A stretch of DNA of 64,000 nt from Bacteroidota bacterium (GCA_018267955.1 JAFDXL010000009.1:584717-648716); one strand, 5' to 3'. Counted from the first letter of the stretch, positions 27,837 to 36,478 are shown. The notes: generated by a model not told the origin, from the letters alone. A program made the numbers and translations.

Positions 27837-27998
27837 GCATTGGCGAAGACAGGGGATCTGTTATTCGTCCGCCGATACAAATGCTGATTAGAAATACATT
27901 GTTCATTCAAACCCGATTAGAAAACGTCCAGCCGATAACTGCTGCTTAATAGCGATTTACTGCCGAATGCACTTCCGTCAGTCTACTTTTGCCAATGC
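27837..27998 (-). repeat. attC-like folded site 3, after the GGDEF gene
   Basis: GCATTGGCGAAGACAG (27837-27852) and CTACTTTTGCCAATGC (27983-27998) form an imperfect stem (12 of 16 paired) around a loop of about 130 nt. Just outside lies CTGTTGGCTGTA (28000-28011), which is the exact reverse complement of 28804-28815 on the other side of the GGDEF gene. The shared arm core TTGGCGAAG / CTTTTGCCAA recurs in sites 1 and 2. This resembles an integron attC site lying directly behind the stop codon of its cassette gene. Confidence 0.6.
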
Positions 27999-28016
27999 AC
28001 TGTTGGCTGTAGCGCT

Positions 28017-28781
28017 TCAAATTATAGTCTTTGTAACATTTTTTCCCGTTTGCTTCTTTGCTTCTACCAATGCTTGATTTACCCGGTCTGTAATTGATTT
28101 AAAATCATCTTTGCCCTTTTTATACTCAGTCACCCCACATGATACAGTAAGTTTATGTGCTGTATCGTCAATTATAAATGAAGTTTTTTCAATTAAAGTC
28201 CTTTTGCGTTCTGCTGCTTTATAAGCGTCATTTAAGTTAGTTTCATTAGTAATTACAACAAATTCGTCACCACGGAGAAACTGCCTAAAAGTTTCATCAG
28301 TAATCCTTTTATCATTATATAGCAGCTCACCCAGCTTTGCCAAGATACCATCTGCTACATTTGGACTAAAATCAGAATTAAATCTTTTGAAATCATCAAC
28401 GTCAATAATAATGATTGAGAAAGTGGAATTCGATGCCTCAAGTCTATCAGTCAAATATTCCTTGAACGCCTTATGGTTCTTAAGTCCTGTTAATTCATCT
28501 GTGAAATTATCTTTTTGTAGTGCTTTATATTTTCTGTTGAATAAAATTGTAACAGTGACAACAGTGACACCTATTATTATTAGGCCGATAAGAAAGGCAG
28601 CATAAAAAGTGAGTGTTATAGGGATAGAAATTAACTGTCCAATTGAAGTCTCCTTAGGGACAATCTTAGATGCTGCAAAAATTATAGTTGCAGGAATTAG
28701 CCATTTTAGGATGTCATAGAACAGTTTGGAAAGAGCGTCCTGCCGAAATTTCTCAAAAGACTTTCTAAAATAACTTGCCAT
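28017..28781 (-). CDS. Membrane-anchored GGDEF-domain protein (RGDEF active site)
   Basis: A 254-residue protein with two transmembrane helices (about 24-40 and 51-81) and a cytoplasmic GGDEF domain. Diagnostic blocks are DELTGLKNHKAF (95-106), the metal-binding IIIIDVDDFKRFN (123-135) and FLRGDEFVVI (168-177). The signature is RGDEF instead of GGDEF; the metal and catalytic acidic residues are kept, so nucleotide cyclase activity is plausible, but substrate choice may be altered. No other sensor or EAL domain is present. It sits alone between two attC-like sites (2 and 3), in the same orientation as the patatin/CD-NTase unit upstream. An ordinary c-di-GMP cyclase is the plain reading; a defence role by neighbourhood is inference. 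Confidence 0.85.
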   Translation of the reverse strand: MASYFRKSFEKFRQDALSKLFYDILKWLIPATIIFAASKIVPKETSIGQLISIPITLTFYAAFLIGLIIIGVTVVTVTILFNRKYKALQKDNFTDELTGLKNHKAFKEYLTDRLEASNSTFSIIIIDVDDFKRFNSDFSPNVADGILAKLGELLYNDKRITDETFRQFLRGDEFVVITNETNLNDAYKAAERKRTLIEKTSFIIDDTAHKLTVSCGVTEYKKGKDDFKSITDRVNQALVEAKKQTGKNVTKTII

Positions 28782-28818
28782 TGTTAGTTTGAGGTTATCG
28801 CATTACAGCCAACAGCTT

Positions 28819-28930
28819 GGGTATTGCCGAAGGCCGGGATTTTTTAACACGAAAGTTGAATCGAAGAACGAATGTTGAACATTGCACAAATGTCAAATGG
28901 AAACCGTTCAGCCCCGCTTTGGCAATACCC
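28819..28930 (-). repeat. attC-like folded site 2, between CBASS unit and GGDEF gene
   Basis: GGGTATTGCCGAAGGCCGGG (28819-28838) and CCCCGCTTTGGCAATACCC (28912-28930) form a long imperfect stem with a loop of about 73 nt. Read on the minus strand, the site begins GTTGCAACG just after the patatin stop and ends CTGTTGGCTGTA about 23 bp before the GGDEF start. The minus-strand GTTGGC near the end fits the GTTRRRY-type R' box of integron attC sites except for one base. Confidence 0.65.
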
Positions 28931-28943
28931 CGTTGCAACAGTT

Positions 28944-29870
28944 TTATTCGATTTTTAATAGATTCAAAATTTCTTTTTCATACTTGGCGTATGATGCTCT
29001 ACCAAGTTGCATCATTTTATTTAATTTATTCACATCATACTCAAACATGTTTGTGCCGTGTTTAGGTTCTGGATAAGAATCACTAATTCTTAGCATATCT
29101 AAGTTTGGAAACAATAATTTAGAAACAATGGTATTGCTATTGGTGCTAGCATTTAATACCCTTTCAAAAAAATTAAGTATTCCTATTCTTTTTAAAAGTC
29201 TGGAAATTAAACCAGAGGCATTTTCTATATAGTGGCCTACACCCACATTCAGAATGTGAATATTCTGTTCAGGTGTCCCAAATGATTTATATGCGTCTAT
29301 CATGGAATATAAAGTTGAATTGTTTGCGATAAAGCCGCCATCAACAACTTCTATTTCTCCGTGATTTTCAGTTTTAATTTTCATTTTATTGAAGAAAGGG
29401 TACGCTGCACAAGAACAGCGGACAGCAGTTTCAATAGTACAATCAAAGCCTGGCTTGAAAGATTGCTTCATGCCATGTGCTTGTTGAATATTTGTTTTAA
29501 AAATTAACGGCATCTGAGTATCAAAATTCAAGGCTACGATTCCAATATCCGTCTTAAAAGAATCAAACTTTCTTTCGCCAAATATTTTTTTCGCTTCTCT
29601 TTCCAGTGCTTTACTTTTCCATGCTTTACTTCTATTTCTCATTATTGTCGGTATGAGTTCTAAGTATAGTGTCTCAATCTCTTTTATTTTATAACCCAAT
29701 CCGATTAAGGCAGTAATAATAGAGCCTGTACTTGTTCCATAAATTAGATCAAATGACTCGCACAGCGGTTTGCCAAGCTTCAACTCAAGCTCCTTTAAAA
29801 CACCTAGCGTGTAGACACCTTTAGAACCTCCTCCGTCTAAAACTAATATGTTCATTTGTTTGTCCGTCAT
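28944..29870 (-). CDS. Patatin-like phospholipase, effector of a second CBASS
   Basis: A patatin-family protein of about 308 residues. It has oxyanion motif DGGGSKG near residue 12, nucleophile Ser in GTSTGS and catalytic Asp in VVDGGFIANNS. It is shorter than the CapV at 22454 and only distantly similar to it (GTSTG and DGG blocks aside). The start at 29870 is chosen because its ATGA overlaps the CD-NTase stop by four bases; an in-frame ATG at 29885 is also open. With the cyclase it forms a two-gene, accessory-free (type I) CBASS. It should degrade membrane lipids once the cyclic nucleotide binds. Confidence 0.88.
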   Translation of the reverse strand: MTDKQMNILVLDGGGSKGVYTLGVLKELELKLGKPLCESFDLIYGTSTGSIITALIGLGYKIKEIETLYLELIPTIMRNRSKAWKSKALEREAKKIFGERKFDSFKTDIGIVALNFDTQMPLIFKTNIQQAHGMKQSFKPGFDCTIETAVRCSCAAYPFFNKMKIKTENHGEIEVVDGGFIANNSTLYSMIDAYKSFGTPEQNIHILNVGVGHYIENASGLISRLLKRIGILNFFERVLNASTNSNTIVSKLLFPNLDMLRISDSYPEPKHGTNMFEYDVNKLNKMMQLGRASYAKYEKEILNLLKIE

Positions 29871-30772
29871 TGAAACGAATTCCAAAATTCAATTAATTTA
29901 TTTCTGAAAGTTTTACAGTCTTCTACATTCCATTGTTGCTTAGAATTTCCAAATAGATATCGTTGTCTATTTTGGCATACTAAGGCTTCTAATTGAGTAT
30001 CGGAATAATTATGAAATGTATTTAAAACGGCAAGGGTTCGTGAATAGTGGGTGACATTTTTAAAGATATTGTCTGGCATATTGAACATTAGTCCCTCTAT
30101 GAAATATGAGGGAGCAAGGGATTTTGTTATTGTGCCACTGCTTACAAGTCTTGCTCTTATGTTTTTAATAATTCTTATTGTCGGTTTGTAGTTAGAATCA
30201 CAATTTTGATTTTTTGATGCACCGTTGTCGAAATGCAGTTTAGGAAAGTTGACGACCTTTTCATGTGTTTCATTCGTCCAGAAAACAATGCCTTTGGCGT
30301 AACTAGAAGTGTCGATTTTACTGAAACTCCGATATTCTCTATACTCCGCACAGCAAATAACATCACAATCTAACCTTCCAGAATTTGCAAGTACCTTAAT
30401 AGAATTATTACCGACCTTTACGTACGTTTCACCGTAGTAGCTTTTCAATCTTTGGATGACGGCATCCCTGAAAGAATTCAGAGAATATTTCCCGTCAGAG
30501 TAATATTCATTAAAGTCGCGTAATTGTTCTTGTGTAAGTTCATGTTTGTTAGAGTAGAACACTGAACTAAATTCAATAATCACATCTACATCACTATCAC
30601 TCATAATATTTGTGAAGTTACGATACGAACCTTGTAAGTAAATATTAAAACTTACGTCATCGTTCCAATTATTTCCCTCAATGCACGTTTTTATTGAGTT
30701 GTACGTATTCGCGGATGAAGTTGTCGCTCCTTGGTTTGACCATGTTTGTAATTGTGATTCAGGTATTGCCAT
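29867..30772 (-). CDS. CD-NTase of a second, minimal CBASS
   Basis: A 301-residue nucleotidyltransferase from the Met at 30772 (MAIPESQLQTWSNQGATTSS), a start block common to this CD-NTase branch. The frame extends to 30832 but that part enters the attC-like site. The GS motif is LQGSYRN (Gly48-Ser49), metal ligands lie in SDSDVDV (Asp61, Asp63), and a third acidic residue in RLDCDVICC (Asp135/137). It makes a cyclic oligonucleotide of unknown identity. No Cap2/Cap3 or HORMA/TRIP13 genes accompany it. The start codon is only about 12 bp from the folded repeat at its 5' side, as in gene cassettes. Confidence 0.88.
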   Translation of the reverse strand: MAIPESQLQTWSNQGATTSSANTYNSIKTCIEGNNWNDDVSFNIYLQGSYRNFTNIMSDSDVDVIIEFSSVFYSNKHELTQEQLRDFNEYYSDGKYSLNSFRDAVIQRLKSYYGETYVKVGNNSIKVLANSGRLDCDVICCAEYREYRSFSKIDTSSYAKGIVFWTNETHEKVVNFPKLHFDNGASKNQNCDSNYKPTIRIIKNIRARLVSSGTITKSLAPSYFIEGLMFNMPDNIFKNVTHYSRTLAVLNTFHNYSDTQLEALVCQNRQRYLFGNSKQQWNVEDCKTFRNKLIEFWNSFQ

Positions 30773-30800
30773 TGGTTTAAAATTGTTGCTAACGTTTATC

Positions 30801-30908
30801 GGCTTGGCGAAGGCAGGGAATATAACTACCACTGTCTATGCTTTTTACCGAAGCTCAATAAAGATATAAAGTTTAGCCTATGTTTGCCAGCCCTGCTTTT
30901 GCCAAACC
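30801..30908 (-). repeat. attC-like folded site 1, upstream of the second CBASS
   Basis: GGCTTGGCGAAGGCAGGG (30801-30818) and CCCTGCTTTTGCCAAACC (30891-30908) pair in 15 of 18 positions around a 72-nt loop. The minus strand ends in CGTTAGCAAC (30793-30784), a good R'-type box, 12 bp before the CD-NTase start. This end is complementary, apart from one missing base, to GTTGCAACG at the far end of the same unit (28940-28931). Confidence 0.65.
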
Positions 30909-31147
30909 GCTCTTGCCTGCAGTTGCGCCTTAACAGTAAGGGTCACCCCATTGTTTTTTCACAGTTTTTAAGTCTTATTTGAAATTCCTGCCCTGTCCGA
31001 ATATCTCCCCCTGATAAACAGGTTTTGACTGCCCAGGCTTTCGCTCATCGCGAAACGTGCCATCGTTATTGTCCGCTGCTGATAGGGTTTGCAACTGCCT
31101 GTGATTGTCGTCTGCTTCCCCAAGCTGTTTTAGCATCTTCGAAAAAT

Positions 31148-31231
31148 GGTTCGAAATCCAATAGAGATGAAAACAAAAAAGCCGCTAAAATAGCGGCTTT
31201 GATACCATGTGAACCATATTGGACTCGAACC
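31148..31231. repeat. Repeat D: inverted arms around terminator, tRNA 3'-end-like
   Basis: Left arm GGTTCGAAATCCAATAGAG (31148-31166, identical to repeat B), perfect hairpin AAAGCCGCTA/TAGCGGCTTT (31178-31200), right arm CATATTGGACTCGAACC (31215-31231). The reverse complement of the right part reads as a tRNA T-arm (ATTGG TTCGAGT CCAAT) followed by TGGTTCACA, which resembles the 3' end of tRNA-Lys. It directly precedes the end of the 1038-residue gene and closes the defence part of the island. Confidence 0.65.
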
Positions 31232-31237
31232 AATCAT

Positions 31238-34200
31238 TTACAGCACCTTACTCAATGTAAAATACCAAACAGGCTTTTTACTGAATGTCCCCGGCCATGC
31301 AACGTCTAATCTTAATGGATAACCTGCAAGGCTTGAACGTAATGATGCACCGTAGGACCAAAGCCAGTTATCATTATTGGGGTTAGTGGAGTTGCTTGTC
31401 CAGGTCTCCCCTGCTTTGCCAACGTCTGCAAATAGTCCGGGCTGTAATTTATTTATAAATGACAGCGGTGTTTCAATAGGTATCAATGTCTGGAATAAAG
31501 GGAAATAGACATCGTTGTTCCAAACTCCGTAATAATTCCCATAAACATCATTTTGCAAATATCCCCGGAATGGTGTTATTAATGTTTGAAACGCATAAGG
31601 TGCCTTTTGTGCCGCATGTGCATTGCTGTCCACTTTTACAGTAATATTTTTATCCAGTCCCGCCAGGTTGTATTGTATATGGCTGTGGCCAAAGCTTCGG
31701 CCTCCTTGCAGTTGCGTAACCCAGGTAATGTATTTATAGATCGGAAGATCATATCTCACTTGCATAGTACTTCCTACCATTGGTCCGGCTGATTCGTCCA
31801 ATGGCTGGAAAACATCCAGCAGCAATTTGACTTTATAGCCTTTATGCAAATTGGGTAGGGTTGTTTGCAATTTGTTATAATTCATGGACAGTGTTGTGAT
31901 CGACCAAAGGCTACGCAAATCCTCAAATTGGAGGCTGTATTTATCAGTAGCAAGGAAGATCGTCCGGTCATATCTTATGGCTTCTGTGGCGTCTGCCGAC
32001 AGATAATAGGTTATCGGATGGTGCAGGCTCACCTCTCCGTAATGCGTTTTTACTTTGGCTACATTAGGATAAGGTTTTCCGGATTGGTCGGTCCAGTTCC
32101 TTAGCGGGTCAGGATTCAAGCTTTCTACATTTCTATAGTAGGCTATACTCCAGTCTGTTTTACCCGCAGTATTTTCATATCGCATGAAAAACATACTGCC
32201 TTCTGTTGCCGCCGGTAACCGGTAAGCAATATTTACGTGATGATCTTCTAACAGGTCGGTAAATCCGCCTTGTACCATACCCCCTAATTCGGGGAATTTA
32301 AATTGTCCCTGGTAGTTTTTATAGGGCTGGTACCGGTTGATGAAATAATCATTATTGACTTTAGCGGTGAAATAGGCGCTATGCAGTTGCAGGATATAAG
32401 GTTTTACTTTTTTCGGATCGTAGGATAGTGACCGGGCAATACTGTCATTTCGTTTCGCCGATTTTTCCTGCGCGTCTTTAGGCGTTAATAATTCGTCTAT
32501 GAAGGTGGCAGGCTGGTTCCTGGCTGCTCGCAAAAGGCTATCTTCTTTTTCCCTCCTCTCTGCATCTTTTCTATAATCTTCCAGCCAGGGGCTCGTGGTA
32601 TCTCCGTTTCTGTTGGTTTCTATCCATTGGTTGAGTGGCTGTCTGGTTATCCTGATACTATCCGGATCATTGCTCCAGGTGGATATTTCAGAGCTTAATT
32701 CATAATATTGGGCGGGCTGATAGTTGCCTAACGTCTGGTAACCGGTTTGATTTTTGTTCACTAGGGCAAAACGTTCTGTGCCGTAGAATGTATGGGTAGC
32801 AAGCAGTTGGTTAGGATTGAGTTCCACCAATTTATCCCATCTGCCATATGGGACGCTATCTATGTACAACGAATTTATTTCGTTTCCCTTTAATTGATAA
32901 ATGCCTTGTCTCCATTTGCTGGTATCTCTAAAGCCTATGGTCCTTTTTTGATCTGCTGTAGGTTCTTTAGGCTTTCGGTTGGACCAGAAAAAGATTTCAT
33001 CTAGACTACTAGTTTCAACCGGGTAAATATCATCGTATTGGTCATTTGTGTGGACCGTATATGCTTCTTTTTCCAGGTTATAGTTTACGATATCTGATTG
33101 CCCGTTTCTATAGGCAGATAATAAATAATCCTCTGCAGCCTGTTGATGTATATTAGTTACACCGTTTGCTTTACGGATAGCATTCTGCTGCAGCAGGTTT
33201 CCGGTGTACGTGAAACTCAAAATGCTAATCTTTCCTTTTACAGGCTTTACTACGCTTAGTTCATTGCCGTCCTTATTCCATTCCAGGATGGGATAAGGAT
33301 CTTTGCTGTAGTCGTTGATCCATGGTGGCAATTTATAATTGGTCAGCTTATCTGTTTTACCAGATAATACATGGTAGAGGTAGACAGTTCTGACTTTATC
33401 CCGATATACGGTGTACGCGATTTCACTTCCTGTGGTATTGTCTTGTACATCTCTCACTATGCCGTCCTTGTGTGCAATAGTCGTAGTAGCAATTTTATCA
33501 TCTCCCGGGCTTAAAGAAACAACTGGATTATTTTTGTCAATTTCCGTGAATCGGTTCGCATAAAATTGATAACACTGAGCTATTACCGTATCTAGAGGAT
33601 GTTTAGTAATTAACCGGATCGCTCTTACCAGTGTCTTCCTTTTCTTCAATTGGGAATACAATTGCATAGCTGCCAGCGGATAATACTGCCTTGTCAAGAA
33701 ATAACAGAATGCCTGGCCGCTTAGTTTTGGTTGATACGCTATGCTTTGTTCCCAGTTTTGAAAATGTTGTTTTTCCCACGATCTTTTCAATTCGTCTTCT
33801 GCAGATATAAGCCACCCCTCGGCAAAAAAACGGATAGCACCTTCTTTGTACCAGTAAGGAATATCCTCCCCAGTTGTTTTTCCCTTGGCCTGGGCGGATA
33901 GATCGTCCCGAAGTTGCGATTCCCATATTTCTCTTGCTATGGCTTCATTCAATTGCTTTTGCAGATCTTCATGGTTACCATTAAAGAACAGTACCAATCT
34001 GGTACCTTTAGCAATGAAGGTAGGCAGTGTATATTCTTCAGTCTCATACAGTCCGACATTGGATTCATAGTGCTGATCAACGGATGGATAGACTACAATA
34101 TTAGGAGTACGTAGCAGGTCTGTACCCATATTATGCTTCACCCGCTTGATCGCGTCAGGAAGTTGACTTGCAATAAAAGCGCAAAGGCTGTCATTGCCTT

Positions 34201-34354
34201 GGGGAAAATAAATATGAAATGCCTGAGTATGGAAGGCTTTCCACCTGTACTTGTGGTATTGGAATTTGTTATAGTTACTTTCCTGCTGTGCTGAGCCTCT
34301 ATTTGTAGCGCAAACTAAGAGAAGAAGAAATAATAATCTCTGAAAATTTTTCAT
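31238..34354 (-). CDS. Exported TolB-propeller / outer-membrane barrel protein with degenerate peptidase-MA domain
   Basis: A 1038-residue protein with signal peptide (LLFLLLLVCATNRGSAQ). Residues about 35-260 follow the peptidase-MA (gluzincin) layout: a FHIYFPQ start, IPYWYKEGAIRFFAEGW. The HExxH zinc helix is replaced by LNEAIAREIWES, so it is probably catalytically dead. Residues about 270-640 form a TolB-like beta-propeller (YTVYRDKVRTVYLYHV, WNKDGNELSVVKP). The C-terminal 350 residues are strand-rich and end in a surface-antigen (D15-like) barrel with KPVWYFTLSKVL. It is likely an outer-membrane protein with a periplasmic propeller. It is divergent from the genes starting at 34445. Confidence 0.7.
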   Translation of the reverse strand: MKNFQRLLFLLLLVCATNRGSAQQESNYNKFQYHKYRWKAFHTQAFHIYFPQGNDSLCAFIASQLPDAIKRVKHNMGTDLLRTPNIVVYPSVDQHYESNVGLYETEEYTLPTFIAKGTRLVLFFNGNHEDLQKQLNEAIAREIWESQLRDDLSAQAKGKTTGEDIPYWYKEGAIRFFAEGWLISAEDELKRSWEKQHFQNWEQSIAYQPKLSGQAFCYFLTRQYYPLAAMQLYSQLKKRKTLVRAIRLITKHPLDTVIAQCYQFYANRFTEIDKNNPVVSLSPGDDKIATTTIAHKDGIVRDVQDNTTGSEIAYTVYRDKVRTVYLYHVLSGKTDKLTNYKLPPWINDYSKDPYPILEWNKDGNELSVVKPVKGKISILSFTYTGNLLQQNAIRKANGVTNIHQQAAEDYLLSAYRNGQSDIVNYNLEKEAYTVHTNDQYDDIYPVETSSLDEIFFWSNRKPKEPTADQKRTIGFRDTSKWRQGIYQLKGNEINSLYIDSVPYGRWDKLVELNPNQLLATHTFYGTERFALVNKNQTGYQTLGNYQPAQYYELSSEISTWSNDPDSIRITRQPLNQWIETNRNGDTTSPWLEDYRKDAERREKEDSLLRAARNQPATFIDELLTPKDAQEKSAKRNDSIARSLSYDPKKVKPYILQLHSAYFTAKVNNDYFINRYQPYKNYQGQFKFPELGGMVQGGFTDLLEDHHVNIAYRLPAATEGSMFFMRYENTAGKTDWSIAYYRNVESLNPDPLRNWTDQSGKPYPNVAKVKTHYGEVSLHHPITYYLSADATEAIRYDRTIFLATDKYSLQFEDLRSLWSITTLSMNYNKLQTTLPNLHKGYKVKLLLDVFQPLDESAGPMVGSTMQVRYDLPIYKYITWVTQLQGGRSFGHSHIQYNLAGLDKNITVKVDSNAHAAQKAPYAFQTLITPFRGYLQNDVYGNYYGVWNNDVYFPLFQTLIPIETPLSFINKLQPGLFADVGKAGETWTSNSTNPNNDNWLWSYGASLRSSLAGYPLRLDVAWPGTFSKKPVWYFTLSKVL

Positions 34355-34444
34355 GTGGTGCAGACAACGGAATAGAAAGTAAAATACAAGAAAATGCCGG
34401 TACTTTGTTGTATCTTTTCTTCATATTCGATAGATACATCACCT

Positions 34445-35329
34445 ATGTTCAGCAGTGGCCAAAAGTATAGTCAACTGATAGTATTCCTGATATTTATTGT
34501 GATCCGGCAACCAGCCCGGGCACAGCAGAATATTTGGCAAACAGAAGTCCCGCGCACTAAAAAACATACTACAGCCAAACATACTACATCTCGCCTTCAA
34601 CAGCTTCATGATCACATCAAGAGCTGGGGACTTGCAAATGATTATGATAGGGAATTATTAGCCGGAGGCAGGCTCAACAGTAATGGCTGGAGTGCAGGAG
34701 TATATTTTTTCACCCGCCACAGTGCCGGTACTTACAATTTTTGGCAATTACATTTTTCCGAGATCAAACAGGAAAAGCAGATCAAACAGCAGCCGGGTAA
34801 GAATAGTCATCCGGAACTAGGCATAGCTACTCCTTATGTATTTGGCAAGATCAATAACCTGTACACTTTACAAATTGGATTCGGACAGGAGCAGTTACTA
34901 TTACCTGGTGTCATTGAAGATAATCTATCAGTTAGTTTTCGTTACAATGCAGGTTTCAGCTTAGCTATGCTGAAACCTTATTATCTCCAACTTGTAAGAG
35001 CAGATTATTCCGGGCCTGAACCTGCATTCCATTTAGAAGATATAAAGTATTCAGACAACAGTGCTGATGATTTTTTAAACAATGCTGATATACATGGCTC
35101 TTCAAAATGGAGCAAGGGCTTAAGTGAAACGCAGTTTATACCGGGGGTTTATTTGGAAGCTGCCTTTGTAATAACGCCTAAGGCAGAAAAATGGTTGGTG
35201 GAAGCCATTACGTTAGGTGCGAATGCTTCTGTCTATACGAAAACCCTTCCTGTTATGGCGGAGCTTCCTGCGAAGCCGTACCAGGTTTGTTTATTTGCAG
35301 GACTAGCAATTGGTAAAAGATGGAAATGA
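34445..35329 (+). CDS. Outer-membrane protein, unknown
   Basis: About 294 residues from the Met at 34445, where a signal peptide (LIVFLIFIVIRQPARAQ) begins well; the open frame starts at 34394. The mature part is beta-rich with aromatic-ended strands (YVFGKINNLYTLQIGFGQEQ, LSVSFRYNAGFSLAML, FIPGVYLEAAFVITP) and ends VCLFAGLAIGKRWK. It is probably a small outer-membrane barrel. It overlaps the next gene by an ATGA junction and shares a divergent promoter region with the 1038-residue protein. Confidence 0.6.
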   Translation: MFSSGQKYSQLIVFLIFIVIRQPARAQQNIWQTEVPRTKKHTTAKHTTSRLQQLHDHIKSWGLANDYDRELLAGGRLNSNGWSAGVYFFTRHSAGTYNFWQLHFSEIKQEKQIKQQPGKNSHPELGIATPYVFGKINNLYTLQIGFGQEQLLLPGVIEDNLSVSFRYNAGFSLAMLKPYYLQLVRADYSGPEPAFHLEDIKYSDNSADDFLNNADIHGSSKWSKGLSETQFIPGVYLEAAFVITPKAEKWLVEAITLGANASVYTKTLPVMAELPAKPYQVCLFAGLAIGKRWK

Positions 35330-36417
35330 TGAGACGATTTTTTGCGATTTGCACGACTATTCTGTTGCTAACCTCAAAGGTATTAGCGATTGACGTCACA
35401 AAAACAGATCGTATTCTCATTATATTGGACGCCTCATCCGCTATGAAACAGGAATGGAATGATAGCCTCACAAAATATCAGGTTGCAACAAGGTTCATAC
35501 TTGAGTTGATGGATAGTGTTTATGCACGTAATAATAGTACAGAATTTGGATTGAGAGCGTACGGCGAGCGATCCTTTGATTTTTCAAATGAATGCTATGC
35601 TTCTAAACAAGAAGTTATGTTTAGTGGCAATAACTATACACAAATGAGCTTAAGATTAGCAAGCCTTACAAGCGGCAACACAGCTCCTTTAAAATTTGCG
35701 ATCAATGAAGCTTTGAAGTACGATCTGACACAAGGCCCATATAATTATCACTTATTAATTTTAACAAGTGGTACAGTTACCTGCGATTCTAATTTATGTG
35801 ACCTTACACCTCTGTTTAAAACCAGTGCTACCAGTTCTATCTGTATATTGAATTTTTCAAGTGAGAAAAACAATACCCTGGGTTGCATAACATCACCTAA
35901 GCAATTTCCCAAAAATTCGCAGTATGGAAAGTTTATCAATGATATGCTCAACAGATGTTGTCCTATTAATAAACAATGGAAAGAAGCTGGTAGCCCGCAA
36001 ACGGTCCTTCCGCCAAAAACCAAACAGGAGTATACCTTTCCCAAGGTATTAAAGAAGCAAGAGGTACCCACACTAACGCAGGTAAAATCGAAAACAACCT
36101 TAACTGTCGAAAAAGCACCTGACCTATTACCAGCTATCTCGTTACCGGTAGAACCAGCTAATAATGGTTTTGGTTATCTAAAAATAAAAGAGCTATCAGA
36201 TATTGTAAGAATAAAGCTATACTATTTTGAAAGCGGCCAATTTATCTTGTTAGATAGAATAGCTGTCGACAATCTTTATAAAGAACAATCCGTAAAACTG
36301 CAAGCCGGCAAATACAAGATCAGCTATGACATTAAACTCACCCCACCTTTGACAAGGGAAAAAAATGAAACTTTTACCATAGTCAAAGACATGATAACGG
36401 ATATAAAGTTAAACTAA
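35326..36417 (+). CDS. Exported von Willebrand factor A-like protein
   Basis: About 363 residues with a signal peptide (FFAICTTILLLTSKVLA). The N-terminal half is a VWA fold: RILIILDASSAMKQEW with a near-MIDAS motif (DASSA in place of DxSxS), later LRLASLTSGNTAPLKFAINEAL and YHLLILTSGTVTCDSN. The second half is a linker and a beta domain (YLKIKELSDIVRIKLYYFESG). VWA domains bind protein partners, often through a metal. The Met at 35326 gives a four-base overlap with the preceding stop; 35320 is an alternative. The three genes 34445-37735 form one same-strand cluster. Confidence 0.7.
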   Translation: MMRRFFAICTTILLLTSKVLAIDVTKTDRILIILDASSAMKQEWNDSLTKYQVATRFILELMDSVYARNNSTEFGLRAYGERSFDFSNECYASKQEVMFSGNNYTQMSLRLASLTSGNTAPLKFAINEALKYDLTQGPYNYHLLILTSGTVTCDSNLCDLTPLFKTSATSSICILNFSSEKNNTLGCITSPKQFPKNSQYGKFINDMLNRCCPINKQWKEAGSPQTVLPPKTKQEYTFPKVLKKQEVPTLTQVKSKTTLTVEKAPDLLPAISLPVEPANNGFGYLKIKELSDIVRIKLYYFESGQFILLDRIAVDNLYKEQSVKLQAGKYKISYDIKLTPPLTREKNETFTIVKDMITDIKLN

Positions 36418-36478
36418 GATCCGATTGGGCTACCAATTGACTTTGTTGCAACCGATTAGTATTTTGGAAAAAAGACTT

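Noticed and set aside
28944-30772. Type II or III CBASS for the second locus
   Set aside because: There is no Cap2/Cap3, HORMA or TRIP13 gene next to the cyclase; only the two-gene type I layout is seen.
27604-31231. CRISPR array
   Set aside because: The repeats here are few, long, diverged and separated by genes; there is no regular repeat-spacer pattern and no cas gene in the window.
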